The notes: generated by a model not told the origin, from the letters alone. A stretch of 64,000 bases of DNA from Avena insularis (GCA_023614405.1 CM042689.1:327584305-327648304), one strand, 5' to 3'. Shown: positions 20,420-32,784, counted from the first letter of the stretch. Made by a program: numbers and translations.

Positions 20420-20840
20420 TGTGCTAATGCAAGAAGGCAAAGTTATATCTTATCTATCTTGACAATTGAAGCAACATGAGAAAAATTACCCAACCCATGA
20501 CCTCGAACTCGCAGCTGTAGTTCTATCCCTGAAGACATGGAGACATTACCTGATGGGAAATCGTTGTGAGATTTATACGGATCACAAGAGTCTGAAGTAT
20601 ATATTCACTCAGAAGGAGCTGAATATGAGATAGGGAAGATGGATTGAGCTAATCAAGGATTATGATCTGGACATTCACTATCACCCTAGTAAAGCCAATG
20701 TGGTAGCAGATGCCCTTAGCAGATTGCCGTGCCGCTTGAACTCCATGATCTTGAAGGAGCAACCAAGTTTGCACAAGGAGATGGAAGATTTTCGAATGGA
20801 ATTAGTGAGCGAAGGATTTTTGGCTAGTATAGAACTTTAG
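20420..20840 (+). pseudogene. pol: Tekay RNase H, resumed after Tat-1
   Basis: The Tekay frame continues from 8216 without a shift. The RNase H domain shows [32 protein letters not shown] and VVADALSRLP, all standard for gypsy elements. In-frame stops occur near 20461 (TGA), 20631 (TAG) and 20838 (TAG). Confidence 0.82.
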
Positions 20841-20846
20841 CCCACT

Positions 20847-22289
20847 TTGATCAGCCAGATCAAAGAGGCGCAGAAAGGAAATGCTAGTATCGACGGAATC
20901 AAGGGTCGTATCGGTACAGGCAAAGTACCCGGATTCACCGAAGACGAAGAAGGAGTTATGTGGTACAAAGGACGCCTTTGTGTACCAGCAAATTCTGAGT
21001 TGAAAGAAGTTATTATGAAGGAAGCTCATGATACTCTTTATTCTATCCACCCCGGAGGAACGAAGATGTATCAAGATTTGAAGGAGCAATTTTGGTGGCA
21101 TAAGATGAAGAGAGAAATCGGAAGCTATATCGCCAAGTGTGATATATGTCAGCGAGTCAAGGCAGGACATCAAAGACCCGCTGGATTGTTGCAACCCTTG
21201 CAGATTCCGGAATGGAAATGGGATTCTGTTGGAATGGACTTTATCACTGGACTGCCTACTTCTAGTAGGGGAAATGACTCTATCTGGGTCATAGTGGACA
21301 GATTGTCCAAAGTCGCCCATTTATTGCCCGTCAAGACCACCTATTAGAGTTTGAAGCTAGCGGAGTTGTACATCGCTAGAATAGTTAGTTTGTATGGAGT
21401 CCCTAAGAACATTGTATCGGATCGAGGAACTCAGTTCACCTCGAGATTCTGGAAGAAAGTCCAAGAAGGTTTAGGAACCCGCCTAGATTTCAGTACCGAA
21501 TATCACCCTCAGACAGATGGACAAACGGAGCGAGTAAATCAAATACTCGAAGATATGCTGAGAGCCTGTGTGTTAGAATATGGATCCAAGTGGGAAGACA
21601 TGCTGCTTGCAGAATTTTCATACAACAATAGTTATCAAGCCAGTTTGCAAATGGCCCCATTTGAATTCATGTACGGAAGAAAGTGTCGCACCCCTTTGAA
21701 CTGGTCGGAAGTAGGAGAAAGTCAGATTTTTAGACCTGACATCCTACGAGAAGCAGAAGAGAAGGTTCACAAGATTCGTGAGCACCTCAAGACAACCCAT
21801 TCCAGACAGAAGAGTTACGCCGACAAGAGACATCGAGACCTCACCTTCAACATAGGAGATTTTGTGTATCTGAAAGTGTCGCCATTGAAAGGAATGCAGC
21901 GTTTCCAACTCAAAGGAAAGTTAGCCCCCAGATATATCGGACCCTTCAAGATTATGAATCGTCGAGGAGAAGTGTCATATCAATTGGAACTACCCGAAGA
22001 GATGTCAGCCGTGCACAATGTGTTCCATATCTCATTACTTCGCAAGTGCCTCGAAGTTCCAGAGAAGACCGAAGTGTTCAAGAATATCGATCATCGGACC
22101 ATAGAGATCAACGATGACCTAACCTATCCCGAAGTACCCATCCGTATTTTGGAAGAAGCTTTCAGAACTACCAGAACCCGAAGAATCAAGTTTCTCAAGA
22201 TTCAGTGGAGCAACCACACAAAAGAGGAAGCTACCTGGGAGCGCGAAGATCACATCAGGACGGAGTTTCCCGATCTCTTCAAATCCTAG
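20847..22289 (+). pseudogene. pol: Tekay integrase with C-terminal chromodomain
   Basis: The HHCC finger is HDTLYSIHPGGTKMYQ ... CDICQRVK. The DDE core has GMDFITGLP, SDRGTQFTS and DGQTERVNQ. The C-terminal region has HNVFHISLLRKC, a chromovirus signature. The final ~50 residues (IKFLKIQWSNHTKEEATWE, then EFPDLF) form a chromodomain-like end, which in this family is thought to guide integration to chromatin. The frame is split only by TAG at 21345-21347. A polypurine tract follows at 22336-22347. Confidence 0.88.
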
Positions 22290-22335
22290 GTAATCTTTTT
22301 CGTCCTTCTTCAAATCTCGGGACGAGATTTTGTTT

Positions 22336-22347
22336 AAGGGGGGAAGG
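22336..22347 (+). other. Tekay polypurine tract, first copy
   Basis: aaggggggaagg lies just before the TGTAACATCC start of the truncated middle LTR. A second copy lies before the true 3' LTR, at about 24977-24988. Confidence 0.75.
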
Positions 22348-22349
22348 TT

Positions 22350-24424
22350 TGTAACATCCCAAAAATACTAAACTTGGATCATCAAACTCTAATCATCAAA
22401 ATTAGAGTTAACAAAAACTTTTCAAATTAAAAATATGAAAGCATGCATATGTGTATGCATTACCAATTTGGATTCTTTTGAATTGCCATGCTTGTGTGTT
22501 TCTTTGCTTATAAAAGGATTCTTAGGTGAAATAAACATCATCTAAACAATCCCCACACTTTTCCCAAAGACAAATATCTCAAAACAAACAAAATAAGTGA
22601 ATGGTCACTTTGGCCAATTTAACTCCCATGCCTACTTTGGCTATCTCTAACTTTCAGAATTTAACAAAAACTTGTTTGGATCTTTGCACCCCTTGATAGT
22701 ACTCATAACAAAGTACCAAGGCCCACTTTGTGATCATCCAAAAACATTTGAATGCATGGTTTAAAGGACAATTTAAAATTGAATCTATATCATATGGGAC
22801 GATCCCACTTTTGCAAAAACCACTCAAACAAGCTCAACTTTCAAAACCCAAGCATCCACAGACTCCCCAGCACATGCCTAGCACACCCACCAAAAATCTT
22901 TTCAAAATTCAAAACTTGAATTCATGCGGCCATTTCATCAAACACCTTGCAGATTCAAATCAAAAAAAATCAAAACACTATAATGTGCCGTGATTCTGGC
23001 CTAACTTGTTCCCTCTCTAGGCACCACTAGCCTTAGTAGATCATCTAACAACCTTAACTAATCTTTAGCACCACTGTAAGCTAGCCATTGTCATCAATGG
23101 TGAACAACCCGAGAGCACCATGGTCACCCCAGTGTGGACAGCAAGCTACATGCAGCACTAGCCTCGCCAACCTTGTCTCGGAGCAAGCTAGCACCCCACC
23201 GCCACTCCCTGTCCCAGCCACGAGCGATGCCAGCCCCTAGACCACATGCACAGACCATGCCAAGCTGCTCTGCAACCATGCCGAGAGTGCGCCCCGTGCT
23301 CCACGCTCGACAGACGCCCACAGACCACGCGCCGCCCTCGCCGCTTGCATACGTGATCACCACCATCCCAGCAACCCCGCAGACACTCCCGTTCGCCGCC
23401 GTGTGGACCACACGCGCTGTGCGCCATTAAAACTTATGTCGGGCACGCGTAGAGCACCGCAGCGTTCCGACCAATCCACACCGCCCCACGCCTCGCCACC
23501 ACGCCGTTGAGCGCCGAAGCACAACACACCGCGTCGCCCACGCCGATAGCCCTCTGTGCCGTCGACCACGACGAGCTCAGCTTGCGCCCGTCGGTCCCCT
23601 CTCGCCACTATAAATAGAGGCCTCCCCCGCTCGAATTCTTCACACCATTCCACTCCCCTCTCACCCAGAACCACCCCGCCTCAGTCCCGGAGCAAGGCGA
23701 GCAGCGCATTGCCAGAATTTGGCCGGAGCTCGCCGCTGCTGGATAAGAAGGAAGCCATCGATTGGAGCCGCCCCAGGAGGAGATGCCGATACCAGGAGGT
23801 TCGCCGTCGTCGACTTTGTCGTTCGCTCGCATCGCCGACCTTCGCCTGAGCCCCGGTGATCCTCCCACGACCCCCACCGACCGCGTTAGGGTTCTGTCTC
23901 GCCGGCGTTGCTCGACGTGGACGATGAACCAGTGCCGTTAGATTAGAACAAGATCCCACGATCCACGTTGCCCCGTACCGCTTCGCACCTCCCCGTCTCA
24001 CTGACGCGTGGGGACAGCCACTTAACCAGCCCGCGTAAGCGCTGTGCGTAGCAGGCCAGCCCATTATCGTCTCCCGCGCGACCCAGCCGTTTGAATTTAG
24101 TTTTTTCTATTTTCCTGCAAACACAGTTCTGTGCCTAGTTTCAAAAATCAACCCAGCTCGATTCAGTGAACCAAATTGAATGAAACCAATTCTGTTAGAA
24201 AGGCCATGCAATGCTTAATCCAAGCCCGTTGGATTCAAATCATTTGGATCTGTAGATCACCCTTGGTAAAAATAACAAGGCAGAAGATTTTCTACATTCA
24301 AACATTTTTCAAATTTAAACCATAATAGCTCTTGAGTTGATTCCAACTCTCAAAAATCACATTTGATCATACCTTTCAGAATATATAAAAATATATGGGT
24401 TTACTTATAGAAATAATGTTCAAG
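22350..24424 (+). repeat. Truncated, diverged middle LTR of Tekay
   Basis: This begins like the Tekay LTRs (TGTAACATCCC) and follows integrase and a polypurine tract, so it looks like a 3' LTR. It stops after about 2.07 kb at aataatgttcaag, a point matching about 2345-2352 of the 5' LTR, and joins integrase sequence. It is clearly more diverged from the two outer LTRs than they are from each other. It keeps the TATAAATA box at 23609-23616. Confidence 0.85.
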
Positions 24425-24990
24425 CACCTCAAGACCGCCCAATCCAGACAGAAGAGTTACACCGATAAGAGACGTCGAGACCTCGCCTTCAACATAGGAG
24501 ATTTGTTTATCTAAAAGTGTCTCCATTGAAGGGAATGCAGCGTTTCCAACTCAAAGGAAAGTTAGCCCCCAGATATATCGGACCCTTCAAGATTCTGAAC
24601 CGTCAAGGAGAAGTGTCGTGTTAATTGGAACTACCCGAAGAGATGTCAACCGTGCACAATGTGTTCCATATCTCGTTACTTCGCAAGTGCTTCGAAGTTC
24701 CAGAGAAGATGGAAGTGTTCAAGAATATCGATCACCAGACCATAGAGATCAATAATGACCTGACCTATCCTGAAGTACCCATCCGTATTTTGGAAGAAGC
24801 CTTCAGAACTACCTGAACCCGAAGCATCAAGTTTCTCAAGATTCAGTGGAGCAACCACACAGAAGAGGAAGCTACCTGGGAGCGCAAAGATCACATCAGG
24901 ACGGAGTTTCCCGATCTCTTCAAATCCTAGGTAATCTTTTTCATCCTTTTTCAAATCTCGGGACGAGATTTTGTTTAAGGGGGGAAGGTT
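24425..24990 (+). pseudogene. pol: Second copy of the Tekay integrase tail and polypurine tract
   Basis: This repeats the last part of integrase and the chromodomain seen at about 21783-22349. It shows visible divergence, a deletion and several stops (a TAA replacing TATCAA near 24621, and others near 24515 and 24815). It runs to the polypurine tract and the true 3' LTR. The junction with the middle LTR at 24424/24425 shows only a 2-bp shared ag. It probably derives from a related but different copy. Confidence 0.82.
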
Positions 24991-27900
24991 TGTAACATCC
25001 CAAAAATACTAAGCTTGGATCATCAAATTCTAATCATCAAAATTAGGGTTAACAAAAACTTTTCTAAATAAAATTATGGAAGCATGCATGTGAGTATGCA
25101 TTTCATTTTGAATTCTTTTGAACCACCTTGTTTGTGTGTTCCATTGCTTGTAAATGGATGCTTAGGTGAAATAAACATCATCTAAACATTTCCCACACTT
25201 TTCCTAAAGACAAGTAAATCAAAACAAATAAAATAAGGGAATGGTCATTTTGACCAATTTAACTCCCATACCTACTTTGGTTGTCTCAAACTTCCAGAAC
25301 CTAACAGAAAACTTTCTGGATCTTTGCACCCCTTGATTGTACTCATAACAAAGTATCAAGTCCCACCTTGTGATCATCCAGAAACTTTCAAATGCATAGT
25401 TTAAATTACAATGCAAAATTGAATCCATATCATATGGGAAGATCCCACTTTTTCAAAAACCACTCAAACAAACTCAACTTTCAAAACCCAAGCATCTGCA
25501 GACTCACCAGCACCAACCTAGCACACCCACCAAAAATCTTTTCAAAATTCAAAACTTGAATTCATGCGGCCATTTCATCAAACACTTGGCAGACACAAAT
25601 CAAACAAAATCAAAACACTATAGTGTGCAGTGTTTTGAGCCTAACTGGTTCCTTATCTAGCTCACAATCATCTCAGTAGATCATCTAGCAAGATTAACCC
25701 AACACTAGCACCACTGTGAGCTTGCCAAGATCATCAATGGTGAACAGCCGAGTGCATCCTTGCCACCCCAGTGTAGACAGCAAGCTAGGAAAGAAACCAT
25801 CCATGCCAACCTTGTCTGGGAGATCACCCATGCCTCACCGCCCCCTCTCGACCAGCCCTGCCTCGAGGACACCGACCAGAGAACCCAGGAACGCCGCGCC
25901 CGTGCCTCTGCCAACCGTGCCGAGCATGCGCCAGAGCGCCACCCTCGACCGAAGCCCACAGACTACGCGTCGCCCTCGCCGCGTGCATACACGATCACCA
26001 CCGGCACAGGAGACTGCCAGACATCCCCGTTCGCCGCCCCATGCCGCCAAGTTATCGTTGAGCATCGCCAGGGAACACCGCACCGTCCCCTACCTTCGCC
26101 CATGCCAATAGCCGTCTGTACCACCGCCCCCGACGAGCTCACCGTGCGCCCCGTCGGTCCCCTCGCTCGACTATAAATAGAGGCCACCCCCAGTCGAATG
26201 CTTCACACCATTCTACTCCCCTCTCCTCACTGATCATGCCACACCGTTCCCGGAGCAAGGCGAGCACCACCTCGTCGGAATTTCACCGGAGCCCGCCGCC
26301 TCTGGAGAAGAAGGGAGCCAGCGATTGGAGCCGCCCCAAGAGGAGCCACCGGTACCAGGAGATTCGCCGTCGTCGACTTCGTCGTTCGCCTCGCCGACCC
26401 TACTTTGCACCCGGTGAGCCCCCAACGACCCCCACTGGCCGCGCTAGGTTTCTGTCTTGCCGGCGTTGCCCAACGTCGACGATGACTCTCAGCCGTTGGA
26501 TTAGAACCAGATCGAACGCACCACATCACCCCATACCGCTTCGCACCTCCTGTGTCACTAACGCGTGGGGACAGCCACTTAAACAGCCCGCGGAAGCACT
26601 GCGCTTAGCAGGCCGGCCCAGTATCGTTTCCCGTGCATCCCAGTTATTTGAATTAAACCTTTTCTATTTTATTTCAAACACACTTTTGTACCCAGTTTCA
26701 AAAATCAACCCAGGTCGACTAAGTGCACCAATTTGAATGAAACCAATTTTGTTAGAAAGGTCTGGGAATGATGAATCCAAGCCCGTTGGATTCAAGTCAT
26801 TTGGATCTGTAGATCATCCTTGGTAAAAATAACAAGGAAGAAGCTTTTCTGCATTCAAACATTTTTCAAAGTTAAACCACAATAGCTTTTGAGTTGATTC
26901 CAACTCTCAAAAATCACATTTAACTATAAATTTCAGAATATATAAAAATATATAGGGTTACTTACAGAAATATTGTTCAAGTAATAAAAGAATGCCACAT
27001 AGGCATTTCTAGACCTATTATTAAATTAAAATAAAAGGGTAAAACCTTATTAAATTGTGACACCACTTTAAATCACATTCCCATGGACTAAAATATGTGG
27101 TGATGACATGTGTAAACATGATCCCATATTTGGTTTGGAGAATATTAAATCTTAAGTAGTGTTTCAATGAGTAGAAATTACTTTTCTAAAAATAAAAGGG
27201 ATTTTAAACCAAACCCAAATCTTGTAATGTTAGTGATGATGCTAGATCATCTATAGGACCCTTTTGTGTGATGATTGCAAGTAGTTAAGTATTGCTTGGT
27301 GATTGTGTACATCGTATTTATTTATAGACGCTACTACCGACCAAGGATACGAGGAGGAAGGAGGATTCTACGAAGAAGAAGCCGAGGAGAACTTCAACCA
27401 CTGCTTTGCACAAGGCAAGCCTAATGCTACTAGTTGATTGTGCAAGCTAACACTTGCAAGATACTCTACTGATGCAAGCAAACCCTTACTTATTACCATG
27501 CCAACCATATGCCTTAAGCATATGTGATCATACTCACCTATTAACCCAATCCTAGTTTTACTTGCAAGCTTCTACTTTATTCCTTTATCAAAGCCTTAGC
27601 TTAGAGTTGATTTAAGTGACTTGTAGATTCTAGACAGATATTTTTGAAGGTTGCATAAAGAGCATAAAATTTGGCCTAAGTTAGAAACCTTGATATCATC
27701 CTAAGATATAAGGTTGTACTTAGTTGAAACTCCACTAGTTTACCACCTCTCATTAGTGCTACCCCCACTTGTAGATGCTAGTGCTAAGCATAAAACTTGA
27801 TCAACTTTAGATGGGAATACTTGGTGAAAATGGTTATGAAAACCTTAGAATGATGGATCATTCTACTGAGATGTTTTGACATATGTTCCTGAACACCAGA

Positions 27901-28937
27901 TGATTTTGGTGATGAAAATGTTGAGGCATGAGCCTTAGCCCTTTATAAAACTGATGGTTGTCTGGATGCGATGCCATTCCAATTTTATCGTACAACCACA
28001 ATACCCGAAGATTGGGTAGGGCTTGACTGGAAGCTTATATACCTTAGTATTAGTTCCCTCACGGCCAAGGTATGAGCTGAGGCTACCTTGTGAAGATTGT
28101 CCACCTGTGCAGTACCCAAGATGACAGTTGGTCATGGTTGGGAGGCCAAACTCACAGGAGAGGTGCTTATACTAGGGCGTGTAATTGAAAGGTTAGGATT
28201 GATTATCCGCATACTGGGCATGGTGAATTCGGGATTTGTTCCTGACGGATGTATCGAATGTTGTGGTGAAAGTGTACAATCTCTGCAGAGTGTCAAATTA
28301 TTCGAATAGCCGCGTCCGCGGTTATGGACAGTTGGAGTGGTCATACTGTTTCCCGTCAGATGTTTTCAAAATGACTATTGAAATGAATTGAGATTTTGAC
28401 TTGACCACAACAGAGTTGTGACATGAGTTACAAGTTCCCCCTTTAGGAGTTATAAAATTGTGACTAGTTTCTTTCTGAACCTAATAGAGATAAATCTGGC
28501 TTTTTGCAAAACAACCCTAGAACCTAGTGTCCTATTATCAAAAACCCACCTTCACTTGTTAGTATTAGTTTGCGAGTACTTAAAGTGTACTCATGGCTTT
28601 GTCCCTGGCTATTCCCGTGGCCAGACTATGAAGAGGAGTACCTGGAAGATGGAACCCAGGAAGGTTACGACAACTAGGATCATCTCCCATCGTCAAGATT
28701 GCACAGACCCGAAGATGGATCTTCGCATATGCTACCGTTATTATTACGTATTCCGCTGCTTGAAGTTGTATTAAGAACTGGATCATGAGATCCCTATTTG
28801 TGTAAGACAATATATATGGTTTGTAATGGATGATGTACTGTGGTATCCAATTCTGTTATGTCTCGCAAAAATGGTAATTCTGGGATTGGGATGTATGGCA
28901 TAACAGGCATCTGGGATTAAAAATCCGGGTGTTGACA
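24991..28937 (+). repeat. Tekay 3' LTR (3,947 bp)
   Basis: Partner of 283-4310, starting TGTAACATCC and ending GTTGACA, followed by the target duplication gctca (28938-28942). The TATAAATA box is at 26172-26179. It lacks the ~85 bp present near 1320-1405 of the 5' LTR, which accounts for the length difference. Apart from this it matches closely over its whole length. Confidence 0.9.
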
Positions 28938-28942
28938 GCTCA

Positions 28943-29998
28943 ACATTCTTGCTCAATGAAGTTAGGCGAGGCAATCCCCTCCTGATTCCCCTCCCCGTTC
29001 CCTTCCTCTCCCTAACTATTTTTCTACCATTATCGCTGGCCGTCGGCTACCCTGGCTCCCCTCCAGCTATCTCTTCCCAATCCTCTGGGGTGCGTGCGGC
29101 ACCGCAAATCTGCCATTAGTGTCGGACTGCCGGCCCTCCGCCGCTCACCATATGGGACTCTGGCTGCAGCCGCTTCGGCAATTTCCCCGGCTCCTCCTAT
29201 GACGGGTGCTCTTCCCATGGATACTACACGTTTAGCAAGGCCTCTGTATCTTCGTCTATCTCTACTCTACTGATTGGATCTATTTTTTTCTTTGCTTCTG
29301 CAATCGAATAGCTTACTGAAACTACTGGTACTAGTTGGTTGTTATACTAGATTTAGTCTTTCGGCAACAACACGTATATACTTCTCTGACATTCTGTACT
29401 AGTATTATGTAATATTAATATCTCAGGCAAAAACATGTATATGTGTTTGCTACTAGTATGTGATATCTCATACACGACAAGCACTGACTAATGATACACA
29501 CCATGAAGCATGATGGACCTTTGTCACTGTTTCTTGGCTCTGTTTTTCACTTACTTTTATCTAGTGATGTAGAACATGCTCTTGCTTAAGCTCTAGTTTA
29601 TCCACAGAGGTCGACGACCTGTAGCAAGAATAGACATGGCAAATATAGCATAAGTTAGGAACATTGATGTATATATCCTTTTTTTAGGAACATTGATGTA
29701 TATATCCTTTTTTTATGTATACATTCCAAAATGTAGAGAGATGAACTTCTGATTGTGGGACATGTTCGAGTATATTATGAACTTATATATGATCAATTGT
29801 TGATGATAATTGTGAATTGTTAAATGCATCGAGCATTCGAGCAGGCTTGCAAGCTTCACCGAGTTGGCTTGTCGAGCCTCGAGCCTGGGTAGCAAGGTTT
29901 AGGCTTGGCTTGATCGACCTTCGAGTCGAGTCGAGCCCGAGTCAAGCCTTGTCGAGCCCGAGCCAAGCCTCGAGCCTCAAGCTTTGTGTCCACCCCTA
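28943..29998. other. hAT right arm
   Basis: This is the right 1.06 kb of the hAT element, after the Tekay insertion. No transposase or other gene is seen. A small direct duplication of aacattgatgtatatatcct occurs at about 29660-29712. The last ~180 bases are again packed with gagcc/ggctc-type repeats, and the end is TCCACCCCTA. Confidence 0.8.
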
Positions 29999-30006
29999 CC
30001 TACGGG
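29999..30006. repeat. hAT right target-site duplication
   Basis: cctacggg, identical to 95-102, directly follows the hAT right terminus. Confidence 0.85.
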
Positions 30007-30210
30007 TACCCGATGTTAATATACCTGGTCCAGCCCGATGAAAGGGCCACTCGATGACCTGCCAGGGTCCATGACGCCTATGACGGTTCGGCTGATATGA
30101 AGCCCATGTGGACACGGACTCTCAAGCGTATAATACAAGGAAACCTCAAGACTAGAGTTTGAATACAACTTGTAACCAACTCGTATCGGTACCTGAGACC
30201 TAGCCTCCCC

Positions 30211-30220
30211 ATATATAAAG
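30211..30220 (+). promoter_or_regulatory. TATA-like box of the element A LTR
   Basis: atatataaag lies in the right part of the split LTR, about 315 bp before its end. It fits a core promoter by sequence and place. The hAT insertion now separates it from the first 22 bp of the LTR. Confidence 0.55.
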
Positions 30221-30526
30221 GCTAGGAGGGTCCAACGAGGAGTGCACGTACACAATAGACAGATCTACAGATCTAGACCAACTTCTCATACCACCGCATA
30301 CACACCTTCATGCCAGATTGCATCTGCGCACCCTTGTAACTTTCGGTTCCGCCGTAATCAAGAGCAGACACGCAGGAGTAGGGTTTTCCCTCTGGGGGCC
30401 TGAACCTGGGAAAACCCCGTGTCCCCGTGTTGCTTGTTTGCTAACCGTTCCACGATCTCCAGCATCCCCATCTTCTCCAAAACCCAAGCTCATAACAATG
30501 GGCATTGGCGAGATTAAACCTCGTCA

Positions 30527-30856
30527 ATAGACGCGAAGGGAGTCCGAGGAGCTGCCTGGGGTGGCCAGACCTCCCCCAGGCGCGAGGTTAGGTGGGCCCG
30601 CGCCTGGGTGGGTCTGGGCCCCCTAGGCCTCCTCTTTGTCTCCCCTTCTGGCTCCGTGGATCTTCTGGTGAGAAATAGTTTTTGGCATATTTTCCGGGAT
30701 TTTTTCGGATAGTTGATTTTCTACACAAAAACAAGACACCAAGGTAATTCTGCTAAAAACAGCGTCAGTCTGTGTTAGTTATATCCAAATCACACAAGTT
30801 TAGAGAAGAAACAATAGCAAAGTGTTCGATAAAGTAGATACGTTTTGGACGTATCA
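30527..30856 (-). repeat. Athila-like 3' LTR, first 330 bp
   Basis: On the minus strand it starts TGATACGTCCAAAACGTATC at 30856 and runs to the insertion point of element A near 30527. This terminus and the following sequence are the type I associate with abundant gypsy families in Pooideae such as wheat and its relatives. The rest of the LTR lies beyond the left edge of the window. Confidence 0.72.
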
Positions 30857-30871
30857 ACTCCCCCCAAGCTT
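30857..30871 (-). other. Athila-like polypurine tract
   Basis: The plus strand reads actccccccaagctt, so the minus strand is a G-rich tract directly before the TGATACGTCC start of the 3' LTR. Confidence 0.75.
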
Positions 30872-32006
30872 AGCTTATTGCTTGTCCTCAAGCAATTCAG
30901 TTGAAAACTGAGTGCGATAAAAGAACTTTCACAAACACTTTGCTTCATATGATGTAAATATTCTCAGCACAGGAGTAAGGCAATTCATAATAAGGAGTAT
31001 GCAACTAAGTCTACTCAATAGTCATTGCAAGCTATGAAGAGAAACCAACTCAATAATAATAAGTAGCATGAAACATAAACATAAGAAACATTGCAATGCT
31101 CATAATAAGGTATCATAGAGTGGTATCTCGCTTGCCTTTGTTTGAAGAGCACAATATAAATTCCAAGGCACCTCTGAAGTTCACATGAAGACTAGAGATA
31201 AAGATATCAGAGATACAAGCATCAAAGTCATGACATAATTAACCAAGTTTTGGAACAAACACAAAAATGACAACTATGCTCTCAAGAAGGTGCTCATAGA
31301 ATAAGTGGTGACTCAACAAAGTTGTGAAAGAGGTTTTGTGAAGGTTTGAAAGGCTTCCAAATGCTGAAAGGAAGGTACGCATTAGCTTTGAGCTCTCATT
31401 GCCCCTATCATAGGCATCTTCATGTGGTTAAGGTGAAAGTGAGGTCCACTCTGAATCATATGCTTGACAGACCATAGACTGGAAATCCCAAGTCCCTTGA
31501 GTACGAGGGTCACTCCGCATGCTACTCAACTTTGGTCACCTGAAAGTTCTTGTCATTGTAAATACATGCATATCATCGAGAACCGCCAACGGTGTACCCC
31601 TTGCACATGGTACAGGAGCTTTCACATAACCAAAATGACAAGGCAAGCAGACAATGAGCATCTCAGCAATCTTTTTATTTACCATATGCATAGCTTTTTA
31701 TTGAGGATGCTTCATAGATGCTCATTATAGTGATGCCGCAAGTTTCCACCATGATTAGGATGGCTTAGGCTAGTGGCACAGGCGTTTCTCTAACACAATG
31801 TATAAACTCCATGAACTAACAACTTCCCCTTTTATTTCACATTGTCGACATCCATAAACAAAAGAGCAAGGAATCAACTGGATGAGATATCCAAAAAGTG
31901 TTGAAAGTGTTCCCCGTGATAGCACGGTTCTGTTGACTCCCAGTATATAATTAGCAAGCATATAACTTTCATGGACTAGTCACAATGGTTCAGGATTATT
32001 AAGTGC
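30872..32006 (-). other. Athila-like non-coding region, 3' part
   Basis: About 1.1 kb of AT-rich sequence lies between the 3' LTR and the Tat-2 insertion. It has no long open frame and no polymerase or envelope motif. It continues at 60254-62040. Confidence 0.65.
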
Positions 32007-32011
32007 ACAGA

Positions 32012-32784
32012 TGTCGTGGTGGTGGCACAGCAGATGCCATGGGTAGGCTTAAGTTGGGGGGCCGAATGGGTGCTTGTGGTCACCGGGGAGGGAGTGCACG
32101 GTCGAGCCATGCACGAAGAACAAGAAGAACTCTCCACACTTGACAATTTGATTGATACCCCAAAGATTACAAGTGCTCCTTGAGCTGTATTGGCTAGAGT
32201 ATGTAGCACCTGTTCGCTACTTCGTCCAACCTCCTTCTACTACTGCTATGCCCTCCCTTATATAGGCAGTGCTAGCTAGCTAATACCCCTTTGGGTTCTA
32301 GGGTTTACTGTTTGGGTCTTGGTCCCTACAATATGGGCCGGGTTATGGGCTTGCCCTAAGCCCATAGGCCCGGTCCATAAAGCTTGAAAGCTAACGGTCT
32401 TCTGGTACGCTGCTTCTTGTTCTTTTTGGCGTCACACAGTTACTTTGTACGTCATCGCTTGCTTTGGGCGTCACCCGGCTCCTTTTGTGTCACCCGGCGT
32501 CACCCTTCTCTTTTGACCATGCTTTACCATGGTCCTTCCTGAACCTTACTCGGAAAGGTGCCACGAGTCCTTCCTGACTCGGCCCTTCCTCGGTTGACTC
32601 GGCTCGTTGGTACCTGCAAGGGTTACAACTTTGTCCTATACGGGCCGAGATAGTTTATATCTTGGCTTTCTTGCTTATCTTACCCGTCCGTTCTTACCCG
32701 GCCTGGTTCGTTTTTCACTCGGAGCCAACCCATCTGCGCTATGTTTCCCTTCTCATGACCCTACTGGGGGTTATCCCCCCGACA
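32012..32784 (-). repeat. Tat-2 3' LTR (773 bp)
   Basis: It starts TGTCGTGGTGG and ends CCCCCGACA. A minus-strand TATA box (tatataaggg) is the complement of about 32256-32265. It is about 90 bp longer than its partner, mainly because of a segment near 32655-32735 missing from the right LTR. Confidence 0.9.

Larger units (their letters stand above)
283..28937 (+). mobile_element. Tekay/Del-type chromovirus (Ty3/gypsy) with ~4-kb LTRs
   Basis: The element runs from TGTAACATCCC (283) to GGGTGTTGACA (28937) and is flanked by the 5-bp duplication gctca at 278-282 and 28938-28942. The plus-strand order is 5' LTR, a primer site for initiator-Met tRNA, an extra reading frame, gag, protease, RT, RNase H, integrase, chromodomain, 3' LTR. 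That order and the C-terminal chromodomain place it in the chromoviruses, and the very long LTRs fit Tekay/Del. It is interrupted by Tat-1 (8217-20419). Its 3' end is abnormal: a truncated, diverged LTR and a second integrase tail lie before the true 3' LTR. In-frame stops make it inactive. Confidence 0.88.
103..29998. mobile_element. Non-autonomous hAT DNA transposon, split by a Tekay retrotransposon
   Basis: The left end starts TAGGGCTGGA and the right end finishes TCCACCCCTA, which match as an inverted repeat at 9 of 10 positions. Both ends are flanked by the perfect 8-bp duplication cctacggg. The subterminal regions are full of GAGCC and its complement in the form of gagccgag, gaggctcg and gagcccgag, a pattern known from plant hAT elements. 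Without the nested retrotransposon (283-28937) and its TSD copy, only about 1.24 kb remains and no transposase is visible, so it would have needed an autonomous partner. It inserted 22 bp into the LTR of element A. Confidence 0.88.
81..30526 (+). repeat. Element A 3' LTR, split by a hAT insertion
   Basis: The LTR starts TGACATGGATATG at 81, is interrupted after base 102, and resumes at 30007. It ends at about 30526 in CCTCGTCA, so its ends form the short inverted repeat TGAC/GTCA. Without the insertion it would be about 550 bp. The right part carries a TATA-like box atatataaag at 30211-30220. The LTR lies inside the 3' LTR of the Athila-like element. ATAGA at 30527-30531 may be its right target duplication, but the left copy is outside the window, so this end is unconfirmed. 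Confidence 0.7.

Noticed and set aside
29641..29717. Microsatellite or nested MITE at the duplicated tgtatatatcct segment
   Set aside because: It is a single small direct duplication of about 30 bp without inverted ends, best explained by replication slippage.
28943..29998. Remnant of a hAT transposase in the right arm
   Set aside because: No open frame or hAT dimerisation motif is visible on either strand. The sequence is AT-rich and non-coding apart from the terminal repeats.
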